Assembly: GCA_003416985.1 (NCBI GenBank) | Contig: QVIN01000005.1 | Coordinates: forward strand, 310,001-374,000 | Source of the DNA: Duganella sp. BJB480 | GTDB taxonomy: Bacteria > Pseudomonadota > Gammaproteobacteria > Burkholderiales > Burkholderiaceae_D | Direction: 5' to 3' | Length of the DNA stretch: 64,000 nucleotides | Shown: positions 27,017 through 37,475 of the stretch, piece by piece | How positions within the stretch are numbered: position 1 is the stretch's first letter | Layout of the letters: the number at the start of each line of letters is the position of its first letter | Program-made: the position numbers and the translations under genes | Notes under the pieces: generated by a model | Told to the model about the DNA's origin: nothing | Database searches by the model: none | Seen by the model: only the letters and a program-made list of their open reading frames with translations

Positions 27017-27592
27017 ATGCCCGAAGACCGCATCCGCATCCACAAAGTGGAGACCCTGTCCGACGACTGGTTCCTGCTGCAAAAGACCACCTTCGACTAC
27101 CGCCGCAACGACGGCACGTGGCAGCGCCAGACGCGCGAGACCTACGACCGTGGCCACGGCGCCACCATCCTGCTGTACAACCGCGAGCGGCGCACGGTGG
27201 TGCTGGTGCGGCAGTTCCGCTTTCCGACCTACGGCAACGGCCATGACGGCTTCCTGATCGAAGCGGCGGCCGGGCTGCTGGACCGGGCCAGCCCGGAGGA
27301 GCGCATCAAGGCCGAGGTGGAGGAGGAAACCGGCTACCGCGTGGGCGAGGTGCGCAAGGTGTTCGAAGCGTTCATGAGTCCCGGCTCGGTGACGGAGCGG
27401 CTGTACTTCTTCGTGGCCGAATACGAGCCGGCGTCGCGCATCGGCAGCGGCGGCGGCATCGAGGAGGAGGGCGAGGACATCGAAGTGCTGGAGCTGACGA
27501 TGGAACAGGCGATGCAGATGATGGCCGACGGCCGCATCGCCGACGGCAAGACCATCATGCTGCTGCAATACGCCGCGCTGCACCTGCTGTAA
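27017..27592 (+). CDS. NudK-like Nudix hydrolase
   Basis: A 191-residue Nudix protein, the same length as E. coli NudK, which acts on GDP-mannose and related nucleoside diphosphate sugars. AAGGAG lies 6 bases before the ATG. The Nudix box spans about residues 92-113: the EVEEETGY metal-binding core is intact, while the first box Glu is Ser, as variation is seen in this subfamily. The N-terminus [20 protein letters not shown] fits NudK. Substrate is inferred from family resemblance only. Confidence 0.87.
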   Translation: MPEDRIRIHKVETLSDDWFLLQKTTFDYRRNDGTWQRQTRETYDRGHGATILLYNRERRTVVLVRQFRFPTYGNGHDGFLIEAAAGLLDRASPEERIKAEVEEETGYRVGEVRKVFEAFMSPGSVTERLYFFVAEYEPASRIGSGGGIEEEGEDIEVLELTMEQAMQMMADGRIADGKTIMLLQYAALHLL

Positions 27593-27602
27593 AGTGGCAG
27601 GT

Positions 27603-27962
27603 ATGAAGACATACTTTTTGCTTGTGCTGCTGGCCGCCGGCCAGGCTGCTGCGGCGGGCGATGCCAAGGTGGGCGAGGCGCTGTTCAAGCGCTGCGCTTC
27701 CTGCCATCAGGTCGGGACTTATGCGCAGGGCGGCTTCGGGCCGCAGCTGAACGCCATCGTCGGCCGGCGCGCGGCGTCGACCAAGGACTACAAGTACTCG
27801 GATGCGATGAGGAAGTCGGGACTGGTGTGGGACGAGAAAACGCTGGCCGCGTTCCTGCGCGCGCCACACGACGTGGTACCGGGGACCAGCATGCGTTTTT
27901 GGGGGATCAAGGATGAACAGCAGGTCGCCGACCTGCTGTCCTATTTGCGTTCACTGCATTAG
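27603..27962 (+). CDS. Small c-type cytochrome
   Basis: A 119-residue protein with a signal peptide (MKTYFLLVLLAAGQAAAAG) and one haem site, CASCH at residues 31-35. A likely methionine ligand is in PGTSMRFWG near residue 100. The overall pattern (GEALFKRCASCHQVG, GPQLNAIVGRRAAS) is the cytochrome c2/c-550 class of soluble periplasmic electron carrier. The ATG at 27603 is preferred over a GTG three codons upstream. It follows the Nudix gene by 10 bases and overlaps the convergent permease end by 3-4 bases. Confidence 0.9.
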   Translation: MKTYFLLVLLAAGQAAAAGDAKVGEALFKRCASCHQVGTYAQGGFGPQLNAIVGRRAASTKDYKYSDAMRKSGLVWDEKTLAAFLRAPHDVVPGTSMRFWGIKDEQQVADLLSYLRSLH

Positions 27963-28930
27963 CGCGATTTGACGAACGGCGTACCGAGCGCCTTCGGCGC
28001 CACCGACTTGGCCATCAGGCCGGCCAGCACGATCACGGTGACCACGTACGGCACCATCTGGATCAGCGAACCTGGCAGGCGGCCCACCACCGGCAGGTCT
28101 ACACCTTCGATCTGGATCTGCACTGCGCCAAAGAAGCCGAACATCAGGCAGCCGAGGAAGGTGTACACAGGGCGCCAGTTACCGAACACCATCGCCGTCA
28201 GCGCCAGATAACCGGCACCGGCCGACATGTCGCGCAGGAAGAAGCCGCTCTGCACGATCGCCAGATACGCGCCCGAGAACGAGCACAGGACGCCCGCGAT
28301 CAGCATCGCCACATAGCGCTGACGCTCGACGCTGACGCCGGCCGCATCGGCCGCGTGCGGGTTCTCGCCGCAGGCGCGCAGGCGCAGGCCGAAGCGCGTG
28401 TGGTACAGCACCCAGTGCACCAGCGGCACCAGCCCGAACGCCAGGTACACCAGCACCGAATGGCCGCCGATCAGGTGCGCGTACAGCCAGCCGATGAACG
28501 GTATGCCTTCCACCGCCGCGCTGCCGGGCAGCACCACGTCGAACAGGCGCGCCTGGCCCAGGTCCGGCGTGCGTCCTCCCTGCTGGAAGAAGAACTGCGC
28601 GACCACGAAGGTCAGGCCGCTCATGGCGATGTTGATCGCGATGCCGGCCACCAGCTGGTTGCCCTTCTGCGTGATCGCGACGTAGGCTTGCAGCGTCGCC
28701 AGCAGCACCGACACCAGCATGCCGGCGGCCACGCCGTACCAAGGATTCTGCGTGGCGAAGGCCACGGCCGCCGACACGAAGGCCGACGCCAGGATCTTGC
28801 CTTCCAGGCCGATGTCGATGACGCCCGAACGCTCGGCGAACAGGCCGGCCATGCCGGCGAAAATCAGCACCGGCGCGTTGCGCACGGTCGATACCAGGAT
28901 GCTGCCGATTTGGAGGTCTTCAAAAGTCAT
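27959..28930 (-). CDS. Nucleoside ABC transporter permease (second permease)
   Basis: A 323-residue inner-membrane permease of the branched-chain/BPD_transp_2 class, with about eight to ten hydrophobic segments and the EGKILASAFVSAAVAF-type start. The RSGVIDIGLEGK motif is typical of the permease paired with BMP-type nucleoside-binding proteins (NupQ/BmpC class). It lies 7 bases after the other permease and is the last gene of the uptake operon, ending in a 3-base overlap with the cytochrome c stop. Confidence 0.93.
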   Translation of the reverse strand: MTFEDLQIGSILVSTVRNAPVLIFAGMAGLFAERSGVIDIGLEGKILASAFVSAAVAFATQNPWYGVAAGMLVSVLLATLQAYVAITQKGNQLVAGIAINIAMSGLTFVVAQFFFQQGGRTPDLGQARLFDVVLPGSAAVEGIPFIGWLYAHLIGGHSVLVYLAFGLVPLVHWVLYHTRFGLRLRACGENPHAADAAGVSVERQRYVAMLIAGVLCSFSGAYLAIVQSGFFLRDMSAGAGYLALTAMVFGNWRPVYTFLGCLMFGFFGAVQIQIEGVDLPVVGRLPGSLIQMVPYVVTVIVLAGLMAKSVAPKALGTPFVKSR

Positions 28931-28937
28931 GTCGGTC

Positions 28938-30013
28938 TCACTTTTTCCGTTTGATCAGGGCGGCGATCGCGGGGGCGTAGAAGTTCTCCATCGCGCCGCA
29001 GAACAGGATGATCAAGCCCTGGATGAAAATGAAGGTCTCAGGCGGAATGTTCTGCTTTTCCAGCGACAGGTCGAAACCGCCCTGGATCAGCGCGCCGAAC
29101 AGCACGGCCGACAGGAAGATCCCCACCGGATGCTGGCGCCCCATCAGCGCGATCGCGATGCCGACGAAGCCGGCGCCACCGACGAAGTTCAGCGACAGGT
29201 AGTGGGTCGAGCCCATGATGGAGTTGACGGAACCCAGGCCGGCCAGCGCGCCGGAGATCAGCATCACGGTGATGATCATCTTGCTGATGCGGACGCCCGC
29301 ATAGTGCGCCGCATGCTTGTTCAAACCCGTGGCGCGCAGCTTGAAGCCCCACGAGGAACGCGACACCATCACGCCGTAGATCACCAGCGCGAGGATCGCC
29401 AGGAAGAAGCTGATGTTGAGCGGCGTTTCGCCCAGCACCGGGAACCACTGGTTCAGGCGCGGCATCTCGGCGGCGGCGCTGAAGGCGCGGCTGGCCGGAT
29501 TCTGCTCGCCCGCCGGCACCAGGTATTTGACGATCACGGTGTTCATCAAGGCGCCGGCGATGTAGTTGAACATGATGGTGGTGACCACCACGTGGCTGCC
29601 GCGTTTCGCTTGCAGGTAGCCGGGCAGGAAGGCCCACAACGCGCCGAACAAGGCCGCGCCTATCATGCCGACCGGGATCAGTATCCACATCGGCAGCGAG
29701 CTGTCGAAGGCCAGCATGGCCAAGGTCAGGCCCAGGCCCGCGAAGTACATCTGGCCCTCGGCGCCGATGTTGAACAAGCCGGCCTGCATGGCGATCGAAA
29801 CCGCCAGGCCGGTGAAGATGAAGGTGGAGGCGTAGAACAGCGTGTAGCTCAAGCCCTCGGGATTGACGACGGCGCTGTTGATCAGGATGCCCATCGATTC
29901 GACCGGGCTTTCGCCCAGCAGGTAGATCACCAGCGCGGCCACCAACAGGGCCGACAACAGGTTCAGGACGGGCATTACAAACGCTGTAGCCCAGCGTGGC
30001 AGGTCGTGGTTAT

Positions 30014-30017
<4 letters not shown>
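28938..30017 (-). CDS. Nucleoside ABC transporter permease (first permease)
   Basis: A 359-residue inner-membrane permease, NupP/YufP-like. The GLFNIGAEGQMYFAGLG motif is the family's cytoplasmic coupling region; about nine hydrophobic stretches are visible. The start overlaps the ATPase stop by 4 bases (ATGA), so translation is coupled. Together with the next permease it would form the heterodimeric channel for purine or pyrimidine nucleosides. Confidence 0.93.
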
Positions 30018-31543
<1,526 letters not shown>

Positions 31544-31583
31544 AGGATCGTTTTCGGTGCGGGATTAAGTGGAAATGTTAAAC

Positions 31584-31613
31584 GCGCCGCACGGGGAGTG
31601 TCCCCGGCGGCGC
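31584..31613 (-). terminator. Intercistronic hairpin between binding protein and ATPase genes
   Basis: A 13-base stem (GCGCCGC/GCGGCGC plus CGGGGA/TCCCCG with one bulged A) and a GTG loop occupy the 90-base gap. No T-run follows on the minus strand, so partial termination or 3'-end protection of the binding-protein message is more likely than full termination. This would raise binding protein over the rest. Confidence 0.6.
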
Positions 31614-31633
31614 GCTCAATGTTCAAACATGGG

Positions 31634-32629
31634 TCAGGCCGGGCAGGCTGCGCCCGAACGGATGTCGATGACCTTGACCTTGCCGTCGATGATGTCCTTG
31701 CGGGCACCGATGACGCGCTTCTCGATTTCCGGCGTGATCAGCTTGCGGTTGTTCTCGTCCAGCGCCCAATCGACGCCGCCTTCCTTCAGGCCCTTGGCGG
31801 TGACGCCGGCCTTCCAGGTGCCGTTCTTCATCTGCATGAAGGCGTCGTACACGGCCACGTCCACGTGCTTGACCATCGAGGTCAGGATGGTGCCGGGATA
31901 GAGGCCGTTCTGGTTCGAATCGACGCCGATCGCCAGCTTGCCTTTTTCCTTCGCGGTCTGCAGCGTGCCCAGGCCCGAACCGCCGGCCACGGCGAACACC
32001 ACGTCGACGCCACGGTCGAACTGCGAGCGCGCCAGCTCACCGCCCTTGGCCGGGTTGTTCCACGAATCGGAGGAGGTGCCGACCATGTTGGAGTTCATCT
32101 CGATCTTCGGATTGACCGCCTTGGCGCCCTGGGCGTAGCCGCAGGCGAAGGTGCGGATCAGCGGGATGTCGACGCCGCCGATGAAGCCCAGCTTCTTCGA
32201 TTTCGACGCCATGGCCGCGGCCACGCCGGCGAGGTACGAGCCTTCTTCTTCCTTGAAGGTGATCGAGTTGATGTTGGCGCCTTGCGCCACGCCGTCGATC
32301 AGCACGAAGCGCACTTTCGGGAATTCCTTGGCGACCTTCTGCACGGCGGCCTGCTGGGCGAAGCCGATCGAGGCGATCATGTCCAGGTTCTTGCGGGCCA
32401 GGCCGCGCAGCACCTGCTCCGCCTGGGTGTCGCTGGAGGCTTGCACCTCGATGAAATTGATGTTGGTTTCCTTCTTGAAGCGCGAGGCGCCTTCAAAAGC
32501 GGACTGGTTGAACGACTTGTCGAACTTGCCGCCTGCGTCATACACGATGCCCAGCTTTGGGTCAGCCGCGGACGCGCTGGCAGCGATGAACAGTGCTGCA
32601 ACCGTCAAACTAAGTTGTGAAAGTTTCAT
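31634..32629 (-). CDS. BMP family nucleoside-binding periplasmic protein
   Basis: A 331-residue binding protein of the Bmp/Med (PnrA-like) family, known for purine nucleosides. A signal peptide ends at SASAAD with no lipobox cysteine, so it is soluble in the periplasm rather than a lipoprotein. Family strings: LGIVYDAGGKFDKSFNQSAFEG and LGFIGGVDIPLIRTFACGY. It is the first transporter gene after the transaldolase, 120 bases apart, with two short hairpins in between. Ligand identity is inferred from the family and the deo/psu context. Confidence 0.93.
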   Translation of the reverse strand: MKLSQLSLTVAALFIAASASAADPKLGIVYDAGGKFDKSFNQSAFEGASRFKKETNINFIEVQASSDTQAEQVLRGLARKNLDMIASIGFAQQAAVQKVAKEFPKVRFVLIDGVAQGANINSITFKEEEGSYLAGVAAAMASKSKKLGFIGGVDIPLIRTFACGYAQGAKAVNPKIEMNSNMVGTSSDSWNNPAKGGELARSQFDRGVDVVFAVAGGSGLGTLQTAKEKGKLAIGVDSNQNGLYPGTILTSMVKHVDVAVYDAFMQMKNGTWKAGVTAKGLKEGGVDWALDENNRKLITPEIEKRVIGARKDIIDGKVKVIDIRSGAACPA

Positions 32630-32689
32630 GAATAGGCTCCTGGAAGATCGATATTGTATATTTTTATTGGACGAAACATGTAATTCGAG

Positions 32690-32731
32690 GCCGCTTTATC
32701 GCGGCAAATCCCTGATTTTTAGAGGTTTGCC
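32690..32731 (-). promoter_or_regulatory. Two adjacent hairpins between transaldolase and binding-protein genes
   Basis: GCCGC/GCGGC (32690-32705) and GGCAAAT...TTTGCC (32703-32731, one internal mismatch) overlap by three bases and so could be mutually exclusive structures. They lie in the 120-base gap upstream of the BMP gene. An attenuator or mRNA-processing role is possible; no proof. Confidence 0.35.
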
Positions 32732-32749
32732 TCGGGGATGGCCGCCGTT

Positions 32750-33841
32750 TTACGCCGTCAGCGCCAGCAGTTGGTCAAAAGCTTGTTCAAATTGCAGCAG
32801 GCCGGCCGACAGCAACTGCTGGCCCACCGTTTCCAGATCGATGCCGTGGCGCGCCAGTTGGGCCATCACGGCGCGGTCGGCGTCGATATCGGTGTCGAGC
32901 AGCGTGGCGACCGCCTCGCCGTGGTCGCGGAAGGCGGCCAGCGTGGCGTCGGGCACGGTGTTGATGGTGTGCGGGCCGATCAGGCCCTCGACGTAGCGCA
33001 CGTCGCGCTGCGCGGGATCCTTGGTGCCGGTGCTGGCCCACAGCAGCCATTGCGGCGTGGCGCCGAAGGCGGCGAACACGGCGAAGCCGCCGTCGTTCCT
33101 CCAGTCGTGGTAGGCGATGCGGGCGGCGGCCATGGCGGCGCGGCCGCGCAGGGCGACCGCGCTCTCGTCGGCCGAGTTGTCCAGCAGGGCGTCGACCGCG
33201 ACGTCGATGCGGCTGATGAAGACGCTGGCCACGCTGGCGATGCGCTGCACCGAGGAGGTGTCCTGCAGGCGGCGCGCCAGGCCGCGACGGTGGGCGGCGC
33301 GCACCGCCTGGATCTGGCTGGCGGTGAAGATCAGCGTCATGTTGACGTTGATGCCGGCGTAGATCACTTCCTCCAGCGCGGCGATGCCGGCCGGCGTGGC
33401 CGGGATCTTGATCATGGCGTTGGGCCGGTCGATGGCGGCCCACAGGCGCCGGGCGGCGGCGATGGTGCCGTCGATGTCGTGGCTCAGGCGCGGCGACACT
33501 TCGAAGCTGACGAAGCCGGCCTTGCCGTCGGACTCGCGGTACAGCGGCGCGAACAGGTCGCAGGCGCGCTGCACGTCCGGCAGCACCAACGCCTCGAAGC
33601 GCGCCTCCGGCGTCGCCAGCGAGGTGCGCAGCTGCGGCAGCGCGGCCTGGTAGGCGGCGTCGTGCCGGATTGCGTGGTGGAAGATGGCGGGATTGGACGT
33701 CAGGCCCTGGATGCCGTCGGCGGCGATCAGCTGCGCCAGCCGGCCGGAGGCGAGCAGGTCGCGGCTCAGGTTGTCGAGCCAGATTTGTTGTCCCAGCGCG
33801 CCGACCGCGCGCAGCCGGCTTTGTTCGAGCATGTTATTCAT
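32750..33841 (-). CDS. tal: Transaldolase
   Basis: A 363-residue transaldolase of the longer type seen in mycobacteria and cyanobacteria. The Schiff-base lysine lies in AMIKIPATPAG; further motifs are GLTSNPAIFHHAI near residue 45 and the SRIDVAVD string. It moves a three-carbon unit between pentose phosphate intermediates, so it would help channel ribose-5-phosphate from nucleosides into glycolysis. It lies upstream of the nucleoside ABC genes on the same strand and downstream of promoter element copy C. Cytoplasmic. Confidence 0.93.
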   Translation of the reverse strand: MNNMLEQSRLRAVGALGQQIWLDNLSRDLLASGRLAQLIAADGIQGLTSNPAIFHHAIRHDAAYQAALPQLRTSLATPEARFEALVLPDVQRACDLFAPLYRESDGKAGFVSFEVSPRLSHDIDGTIAAARRLWAAIDRPNAMIKIPATPAGIAALEEVIYAGINVNMTLIFTASQIQAVRAAHRRGLARRLQDTSSVQRIASVASVFISRIDVAVDALLDNSADESAVALRGRAAMAAARIAYHDWRNDGGFAVFAAFGATPQWLLWASTGTKDPAQRDVRYVEGLIGPHTINTVPDATLAAFRDHGEAVATLLDTDIDADRAVMAQLARHGIDLETVGQQLLSAGLLQFEQAFDQLLALTA

Positions 33842-34372
33842 CTACATCTTCCGTCCAAGATTGTGTCCCGGCGACCATTGCCGGGAATCATGTCGCACTG
33901 CCGCAACAGTTGAGGCCGAATTTAATATTGTTGTGCTGTTGCTTTTTTGTCCGTTTGGAAAAATTTCCTGCTTGTTGGATAAGCCAATTTCCGCATGTTC
34001 AGGGGCTGCCGGGGCATCCCGAGGGAGCTTGGAAATCGCTGGTTTAGCTGCAAGCGGGGTGGTTTTTCCGTACTAAACAGCCCGTTTTTTAGGCCGTCCA
34101 CTACTATGCATCAGCGTCGATATGTACGACAAATTCGATTTTATTTAGCTATTTATATAAAATTGATATGAATCGAATCACTCAAAAAGTGAGTTTCTGC
34201 CATTTTTTTCCATGCTAGCATGGTTGGTAGTTTGCATATTCTTATGCGAAACACCGTAGTTTCGATACATTTTTACCAACAAAAACAAGGACATCGCCCG
34301 CCGCGATCCGCGGCGAAGGCGAGATTTTGGATTGATATTTCAACCTTGCCTACACAATAGGGAGCAGGACTC
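33842..34372. other. 531-base divergent region between transaldolase and a TonB receptor
   Basis: No gene is seen. The region is AT-rich and holds a hairpin at 33866-33886 (TCCCGGC/GCCGGGA, in the transaldolase leader), a GGCC/GGGCT-flanked run of A/T near 34081-34098, and promoter element copy C at 34103-34173 facing the transaldolase. The 200 bases next to the receptor have several AT-rich tracts that could hold its promoter, but no hexamer pair stands out. Confidence 0.6.
34103..34173 (-). promoter_or_regulatory. Conserved nucleoside-regulon promoter element, copy C
   Basis: On the minus strand this reads ATTCATATC...TATAAAT, then AAAATCGAATTTGTCG and finally TGATGCATAGT, aligning without gaps to copy B and with one gap to copy A. 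TTGTCG (34127-34132) and CATAGT (34103-34108) are 18 bases apart. It points at the transaldolase/nucleoside-ABC genes with a leader of about 250 bases. Because the region is divergent it might also influence the TonB receptor at 34373. Confidence 0.6.
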
Positions 34373-36691
34373 ATGAGCAAAAAAAGTAGTGGTTACGCAG
34401 CGCGGACACTGATCGCGCTGGCAGTTGCAAGCGCATTCCCGCTGCACGCAGCAATGGCTGCCGAAGCGGCCGCCGCCGTTGCAGCAGGCCAGCCGGCGGC
34501 CGACGCCCCGGAAACCGCCACCAAGGGCCAGCTGGAAACCGTGATCGTGACCGCGCAGCGGCGCGCCGAGAACATCAAGGACGTGCCGATGTCGATCGCC
34601 ACGCTCAAGGGCGACAAGCTCGACGTGCTGACCTCGGGCGCCGCCGACATCCGTTTCCTGGCCGGCCGCTCGCCGTCCGTCAACGTGGAATCGGACTACG
34701 GCCGCACCTTCCCGCGCTTCTACATCCGCGGCCTGGGCAATACCGACTTCGACCTGAACGCTTCCCAGCCGGTCGGCCTGGTGATGGACGACATCGTCCA
34801 GGAAAACGCCATGCTGAAAGGCTTCCCTGTGTTCGACGTGGACCAGGTCGAAGTGCTGCGCGGCCCGCAGGGCACGCTGTTCGGCCGTAACTCGCCGGCC
34901 GGCGTGATCAAGTTCGACTCGGCCAAGCCGGTCTTCAAGCAAGAGGGCTACCTGACCCTGGGCGTGGGCAACTACTCGTCCAAGACCGCTGAAGGCATGT
35001 TCAACATCCCGGTCAACGATGTGGTCGCGCTGCGCTTCTCCGGCACCAGCCAGCACCGTGGCGACCGCGTGCACAACACCAACCCGAACAAGAACACCGG
35101 CACCCAGGACTTCGAAGGCTACGGCGACAACGCCTTCCGCCTGCAGGCGCTGGTCAAGCCGAACAAGGACTTCAGCGCGCTGTTCAACTACCACGAGCGC
35201 GACTACCACGGCAGCGCCACGCTGTTCCGCGCCAACATCATCAAGAAGGGCACCAACGACCTGGTCGATGGTTTCGACTACAGCTCTTATCCGACCGACG
35301 GCGTCAACTACCAGAAGCTGACCACCAAGGGCGGCAACATCCGCCTGAAGTACAACCTGGACGACATCACGCTGCACTCGATCACCGGCTACGAAACGCT
35401 GAAGTTCAACAGCCGCGCGGACGTGGACGGCGGCTTTGGCGCGTCGTACGCGCCACCGTACGGTCCTGGCTATATCCCGTTCGCGGTTGAAACGGCCGAC
35501 CTGCTGCCCAACCACAAGCAGTTCTCGCAAGAGCTCCGTGCCGAGTCGAACTACAAGGGTCCGCTGCAGTGGATCGGCGGCCTGTTCTTCTTCAACGAAG
35601 ACATCCAGATCGACTCGATCAGCTTTGACTCGTTCACCCCTGGCAATCCGCAGAACGCCGCGTACGCGCAGCAGTTCCAGCACGCCAAGTCGTGGGCGGC
35701 CTTCGGCTCGCTGAACTACACCGTCAGCGACAAGCTGAAGGTACGCGGCGGCCTGCGCTACACAACCGACAAGAAGGAATTCTCGGCCGTGCGCTACGAA
35801 CCGCCTAAGATGTCCGGCCCGTTCGAGATCGACAACACCTCGCACAACCTGAGCTGGGATGTGAGCGGCACCTATGAACTGGACAAGACCACCAACCTGT
35901 TCGCCCGCGTGGCCACCGGCTACCGCGCGCCATCGATGCAGGGTCGCCTGAACGGCCTGGGCGACAAGCCATCGTTCGCCGGCGCCGAAAAAGCGTTGTC
36001 GTATGAAGCCGGTATCAAGCAGGACTTGTTCGACAAGCGCGCCCGTCTGAGCGCTTCGGTGTTCCAGTACCGCGTCAAGGACAAGCAGCTGACCGCAGGC
36101 AGCGGCGGGATCAACATGAACCAGCTGATCAACGCTGAAAAAGTGACCGGCCAAGGCGTTGAAGTGGACTTCCAGGCCAATCTGAGCGACGAGTTCAGCA
36201 TGACCCTGGGCGGCAGCTACAACGATACCGAGATCAAGGACAAGAACCTGTTCGTGCAGTACTGCGGCAACCTGGGGAACACCGCGCCTCATCCTTACGG
36301 CTGCACGCCGACCAATGCGGCCGGTCCGTTTGCCGGCACGTCCAAGATCGACGGCAACCCACTGCCGCGCGCGCCGAAGACTCAGCTGAACTTCACCCTG
36401 AAGTACAGCAAGGACATCGGCGATGGCGAGTTCTATGCCTACACCGACTGGACCTATCGCAGCAGCTACAACTTCTTCCTGTACGAAGCGCCTGAATACA
36501 AGGCCAAGTCGCTGGTCGAAGGTGGCGTGCGCGCTGGCTACAAGTGGGGTAACGGCAAATACGAGGCAGCGCTGTTCGGCCGTAACATCACCGACAAGCG
36601 CGTGATCATCGGCGCCATCGACTTCGACAACCTGACCGGCATGTTGAACGAGCCACGCACCTGGGGCGGCACCTTCAAGGTCAACTTCTAA
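34373..36691 (+). CDS. TonB-dependent outer-membrane receptor
   Basis: A 772-residue receptor with a signal peptide ending near AAMAAEAA, an Ala-rich linker, a TonB box (ETVIVTAQRR at about residue 56), a plug domain (FYIRGLGNTDFDLNASQPV) and a beta-barrel ending in TFKVNF. It resembles the Xanthomonas/Caulobacter-type receptors for complex organic substrates rather than siderophore receptors. The ligand is unknown; its divergent partner operon takes up nucleosides. A strong terminator follows it directly. Confidence 0.9.
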   Translation: MSKKSSGYAARTLIALAVASAFPLHAAMAAEAAAAVAAGQPAADAPETATKGQLETVIVTAQRRAENIKDVPMSIATLKGDKLDVLTSGAADIRFLAGRSPSVNVESDYGRTFPRFYIRGLGNTDFDLNASQPVGLVMDDIVQENAMLKGFPVFDVDQVEVLRGPQGTLFGRNSPAGVIKFDSAKPVFKQEGYLTLGVGNYSSKTAEGMFNIPVNDVVALRFSGTSQHRGDRVHNTNPNKNTGTQDFEGYGDNAFRLQALVKPNKDFSALFNYHERDYHGSATLFRANIIKKGTNDLVDGFDYSSYPTDGVNYQKLTTKGGNIRLKYNLDDITLHSITGYETLKFNSRADVDGGFGASYAPPYGPGYIPFAVETADLLPNHKQFSQELRAESNYKGPLQWIGGLFFFNEDIQIDSISFDSFTPGNPQNAAYAQQFQHAKSWAAFGSLNYTVSDKLKVRGGLRYTTDKKEFSAVRYEPPKMSGPFEIDNTSHNLSWDVSGTYELDKTTNLFARVATGYRAPSMQGRLNGLGDKPSFAGAEKALSYEAGIKQDLFDKRARLSASVFQYRVKDKQLTAGSGGINMNQLINAEKVTGQGVEVDFQANLSDEFSMTLGGSYNDTEIKDKNLFVQYCGNLGNTAPHPYGCTPTNAAGPFAGTSKIDGNPLPRAPKTQLNFTLKYSKDIGDGEFYAYTDWTYRSSYNFFLYEAPEYKAKSLVEGGVRAGYKWGNGKYEAALFGRNITDKRVIIGAIDFDNLTGMLNEPRTWGGTFKVNF

Positions 36692-36710
36692 GGAATTGAC
36701 CGCTATCTGA

Positions 36711-36749
36711 AAATCCCCGCGCATCGTAAGATGTGCGGGGATTTTTTTT
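36711..36749 (+). terminator. Rho-independent terminator after the second TonB receptor
   Basis: AATCCCCGCGCATC and GATGTGCGGGGATT pair around GTAA (one G-T pair) and run into an uninterrupted T tract. It is a textbook intrinsic terminator 20 bases after the stop codon; the A-rich left side makes it work from the other strand too. Confidence 0.9.
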
Positions 36750-36767
36750 ATGGATGGAGCCTGATTC

Positions 36768-37475
36768 GTGGATCATACCGTCGTCAATCTGTGGCCGCTG
36801 CTCGGCGTGGCCGTCATCATACTGGGCTTCGCGCTGCGCGCCCATCCTGTGCTGGTGGTGATCGTGGCCTGCGCCGTCACCGGCTTCGCCGCCGCCATGC
36901 CGGTCGAGCATCTGCTCGCGACCCTGGGCACGGCCTTCATCAAGACCCGCAACCTGCCATTGATCCTGCTGCTGCCCTTGGCCGCCATCGGCCTGTTGGA
37001 GCGCTTCGGGTTGAAGGAGCACGCGCAGGCCTCGATCGCGCGCATCAAGTCCGCCACCACCGGCCGGCTGCTGATCGTCTACCTGGCGATCCGCGAGATC
37101 AGCGCCGCGTTCGGCCTGACCAGCATCGGCGGCCACCCGAACATGGTGCGCCCGCTGATCGCGCCGATGGCGGAGGGCGCCGCCGAAGTGCGCTACCCGG
37201 CCCTGACGGAGGAGCTGCGCCACCGCATCCGCGCCATGTCCGCCGCCACCGACAACGTCGGCTTGTTCTTTGGCGAGGACGTGTTTGTGGCCTTCGGCGC
37301 CATCCTGCTGATGCAGACCATCCTGCGCGGCGAAGGCTTGGAAGTCGATCCGCTGCACATGGCGCTGTGGGGCATACCGACCGCGGTGACGGCCTTCATC
37401 ATCCACTCCTGGCGCCTGCACCGGCTGGACGCGCAGATCGCCCGCGCCATGCTGGCGGTGAAGGAGCCGGCATGA
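36768..37475 (+). CDS. DUF969 family membrane protein (putative 5-oxoproline permease subunit)
   Basis: A 235-residue integral membrane protein with about five hydrophobic segments. Family-like strings are LPLILLLPLAAIGLLERFGL and SIGGHPNMVRPLIAPMAEGA. DUF969 is almost always encoded with DUF979, often next to pyroglutamyl peptidase or 5-oxoprolinase, from which a 5-oxoproline (pyroglutamate) uptake role has been proposed. Here both companions are present. The end overlaps the DUF979 start by 4 bases. Confidence 0.88.
   Translation: MDHTVVNLWPLLGVAVIILGFALRAHPVLVVIVACAVTGFAAAMPVEHLLATLGTAFIKTRNLPLILLLPLAAIGLLERFGLKEHAQASIARIKSATTGRLLIVYLAIREISAAFGLTSIGGHPNMVRPLIAPMAEGAAEVRYPALTEELRHRIRAMSAATDNVGLFFGEDVFVAFGAILLMQTILRGEGLEVDPLHMALWGIPTAVTAFIIHSWRLHRLDAQIARAMLAVKEPA

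Noticed and set aside
33842..34372. Small open frames in the transaldolase/TonB intergenic region
   Set aside because: They lack ribosome sites, cross the promoter element and hairpin, and show no recognisable protein pattern.
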